A DNA stretch of 32,552 bases from Dehalococcoidia bacterium. Lineage in GTDB: Bacteria; Chloroflexota; Dehalococcoidia; GIF9; AB-539-J10. Every line of letters starts with the position of its first letter. Position 1 is the first letter of the stretch. Both the position numbers and the translations under genes were made by a program. Location: contig JAUWGZ010000004.1 of the NCBI GenBank assembly GCA_030606165.1, positions 1 through 32,552 on the forward strand, in the 5' to 3' direction. Positions 31,780 through 32,552 of the stretch are shown piece after piece. Below the pieces are notes generated by a model. It made no database searches. It saw only the letters and a program-made list of their open reading frames with translations, and was not told the origin of the DNA.

Positions 31780-32552
31780 ATGGAAAAGAGCACTAAAATT
31801 CTGCTGGTGGATGATGAGCCGGATTTCATTGAGGATATGCAAGCTAAATTACTGGCAAAAGGTTGGCAGGTGCTTACCGCCGGCAACAGATTACAGGCGG
31901 AGGAGGTAGCGCGTCACGAAAAACCTGACCTGGTTATTTTGGGCACAATAATGCCACGTGGAGATGCCTTTCGGCTGCACCAGTGGTTGAAACAGAACCC
32001 CAATTTCAGAGAAGTGCCTCTCATTGTGGTTGATGCCCCACCGGAAAAGCGTCTGATTAAGGGGTGGCGTATGGACGAGGGCTTGAAGCTTGAAGCCGAA
32101 CAATATTTAATCAAGCCAGTCGAGTCAGCTTCAATAGTGGCTTGGGCTGAGAAATTCCTGGATAAGACACTGAGAAGAATCAAGGTACTGGTGGTAGATG
32201 ACCATGCTGTAGTCAGGGAAGGAATTTGCGCCCTGCTGAGTTTGCAAAAAGACATGGAAGTAATAGGTGAAGCTGTTGACGGGCGAGATGCCATTGATAA
32301 AGTGCAGCGTCTCACGCCGAATGTAGCAGTGATGGATATAATCATGCCGGTGATGAGCGGACTTGAAGCAACGAAACGAATAACCAAGGAATGGCCGGAG
32401 ACAAAGGTTTTGATTCTAACCCAATATGACGAAGAAGAGAACATGTTTGTTGCTAAGCAGGTAGGGGCTTACGGCTTTATTGCCAAGAGCGCTGCCAGCT
32501 CCGACCTCTTGACTGGCATAAGGACAGTAGGTGAAGGAAGATACTTCCCTCG
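31780..32552 (+). CDS. Tandem-receiver response regulator, truncated by window end, first receiver degenerate
   Basis: The open frame from ATG 31780 (preceded by AAGGGGGTGAAAG) runs off the right edge after 257 codons. Receiver 1 (about 5-125) keeps D11/D12 and K112 but has Gly at the phospho-acceptor position (LVILGTIMPRGD, G55), so it cannot be phosphorylated in the usual way. Receiver 2 (about 134-255) is intact: D140/D141, D186 in VAVMDIIMP, K236 in GFIAKSA. Receiver 2 resembles the regulator at 30904-31557 closely, so a LuxR DNA-binding domain probably follows beyond the window. It may be regulated by the same kinase. Confidence 0.85.
   Translation, partial: MEKSTKILLVDDEPDFIEDMQAKLLAKGWQVLTAGNRLQAEEVARHEKPDLVILGTIMPRGDAFRLHQWLKQNPNFREVPLIVVDAPPEKRLIKGWRMDEGLKLEAEQYLIKPVESASIVAWAEKFLDKTLRRIKVLVVDDHAVVREGICALLSLQKDMEVIGEAVDGRDAIDKVQRLTPNVAVMDIIMPVMSGLEATKRITKEWPETKVLILTQYDEEENMFVAKQVGAYGFIAKSAASSDLLTGIRTVGEGRYFP

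Overview
The window looks like a chromosomal piece from a strictly anaerobic bacterium, most likely Chloroflexota of the Dehalococcoidia type found in sediment or the subsurface. This is inferred from the flavin-based HdrA/Flx redox machinery, a DUF5679-type mini-protein, many GAF and LuxR-type regulators and moderate GC content. I ran no database search, so the taxonomy is tentative.

Region 1 (1-336) holds the last 59 codons of an upstream plus-strand gene, a 35-base element that recurs about 27.6 kb later, and an inverted repeat.

Region 2 (337-17814, minus strand) is a single co-directional run of 16 genes with gaps of at most 86 bases, read from high to low coordinates. Its electron-transfer half contains a short HdrA N-terminal piece, NuoE, NuoF, a giant NuoG-HdrA fusion, FlxD, FlxC, FlxB, FlxA and an HdrC-HdrB fusion. 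Its biosynthetic half contains an unknown 87-aa protein, a 62-aa four-cysteine mini-protein, a class I methyltransferase, two tandem radical-SAM proteins of the Tes/MJ0619/TrsS type, a phenylacetate-CoA-ligase-like AMP ligase and an MFS carboxylate transporter. My reading is that NADH feeds two flavin entry points (NuoF and FlxA), HdrA bifurcates or confurcates, and low-potential or thiol electrons reach the HdrB-type protein and then radical-SAM chemistry on an activated acyl substrate. The product is unknown. The HdrA module appears split in two, with nuoE and nuoF between the pieces.

Region 3 (17820-20370) has a leader with a hairpin and candidate promoter, tRNA-Thr(CGT), a protein carrying a HEPN-like R-x4-H motif, a metallo-beta-lactamase-fold hydrolase, a plus-strand DUF5679 mini-gene, and two copies of an interspersed palindromic repeat.

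Region 4 (20369-27668, minus strand) contains two parallel cassettes, each ECF sigma factor, then membrane anti-sigma factor, then secreted effector. In one cassette the effector is a trypsin-fold serine protease; in the other it is a serpin. The two anti-sigma factors share a cytoplasmic N-terminus but have different outer domains, one of them a large beta-propeller. All four sigma and anti-sigma genes carry the same promoter-like motif (TGCAAC, about 19 bases, TTAYAS), which suggests auto- or cross-regulation.

Region 5 (27912-32552, plus strand) has a GT4 glycosyltransferase, an eroded GAF-domain remnant on the minus strand, a GAF histidine kinase overlapping its LuxR-type regulator, and a tandem-receiver protein cut by the window end whose first receiver lacks the phospho-accepting Asp.
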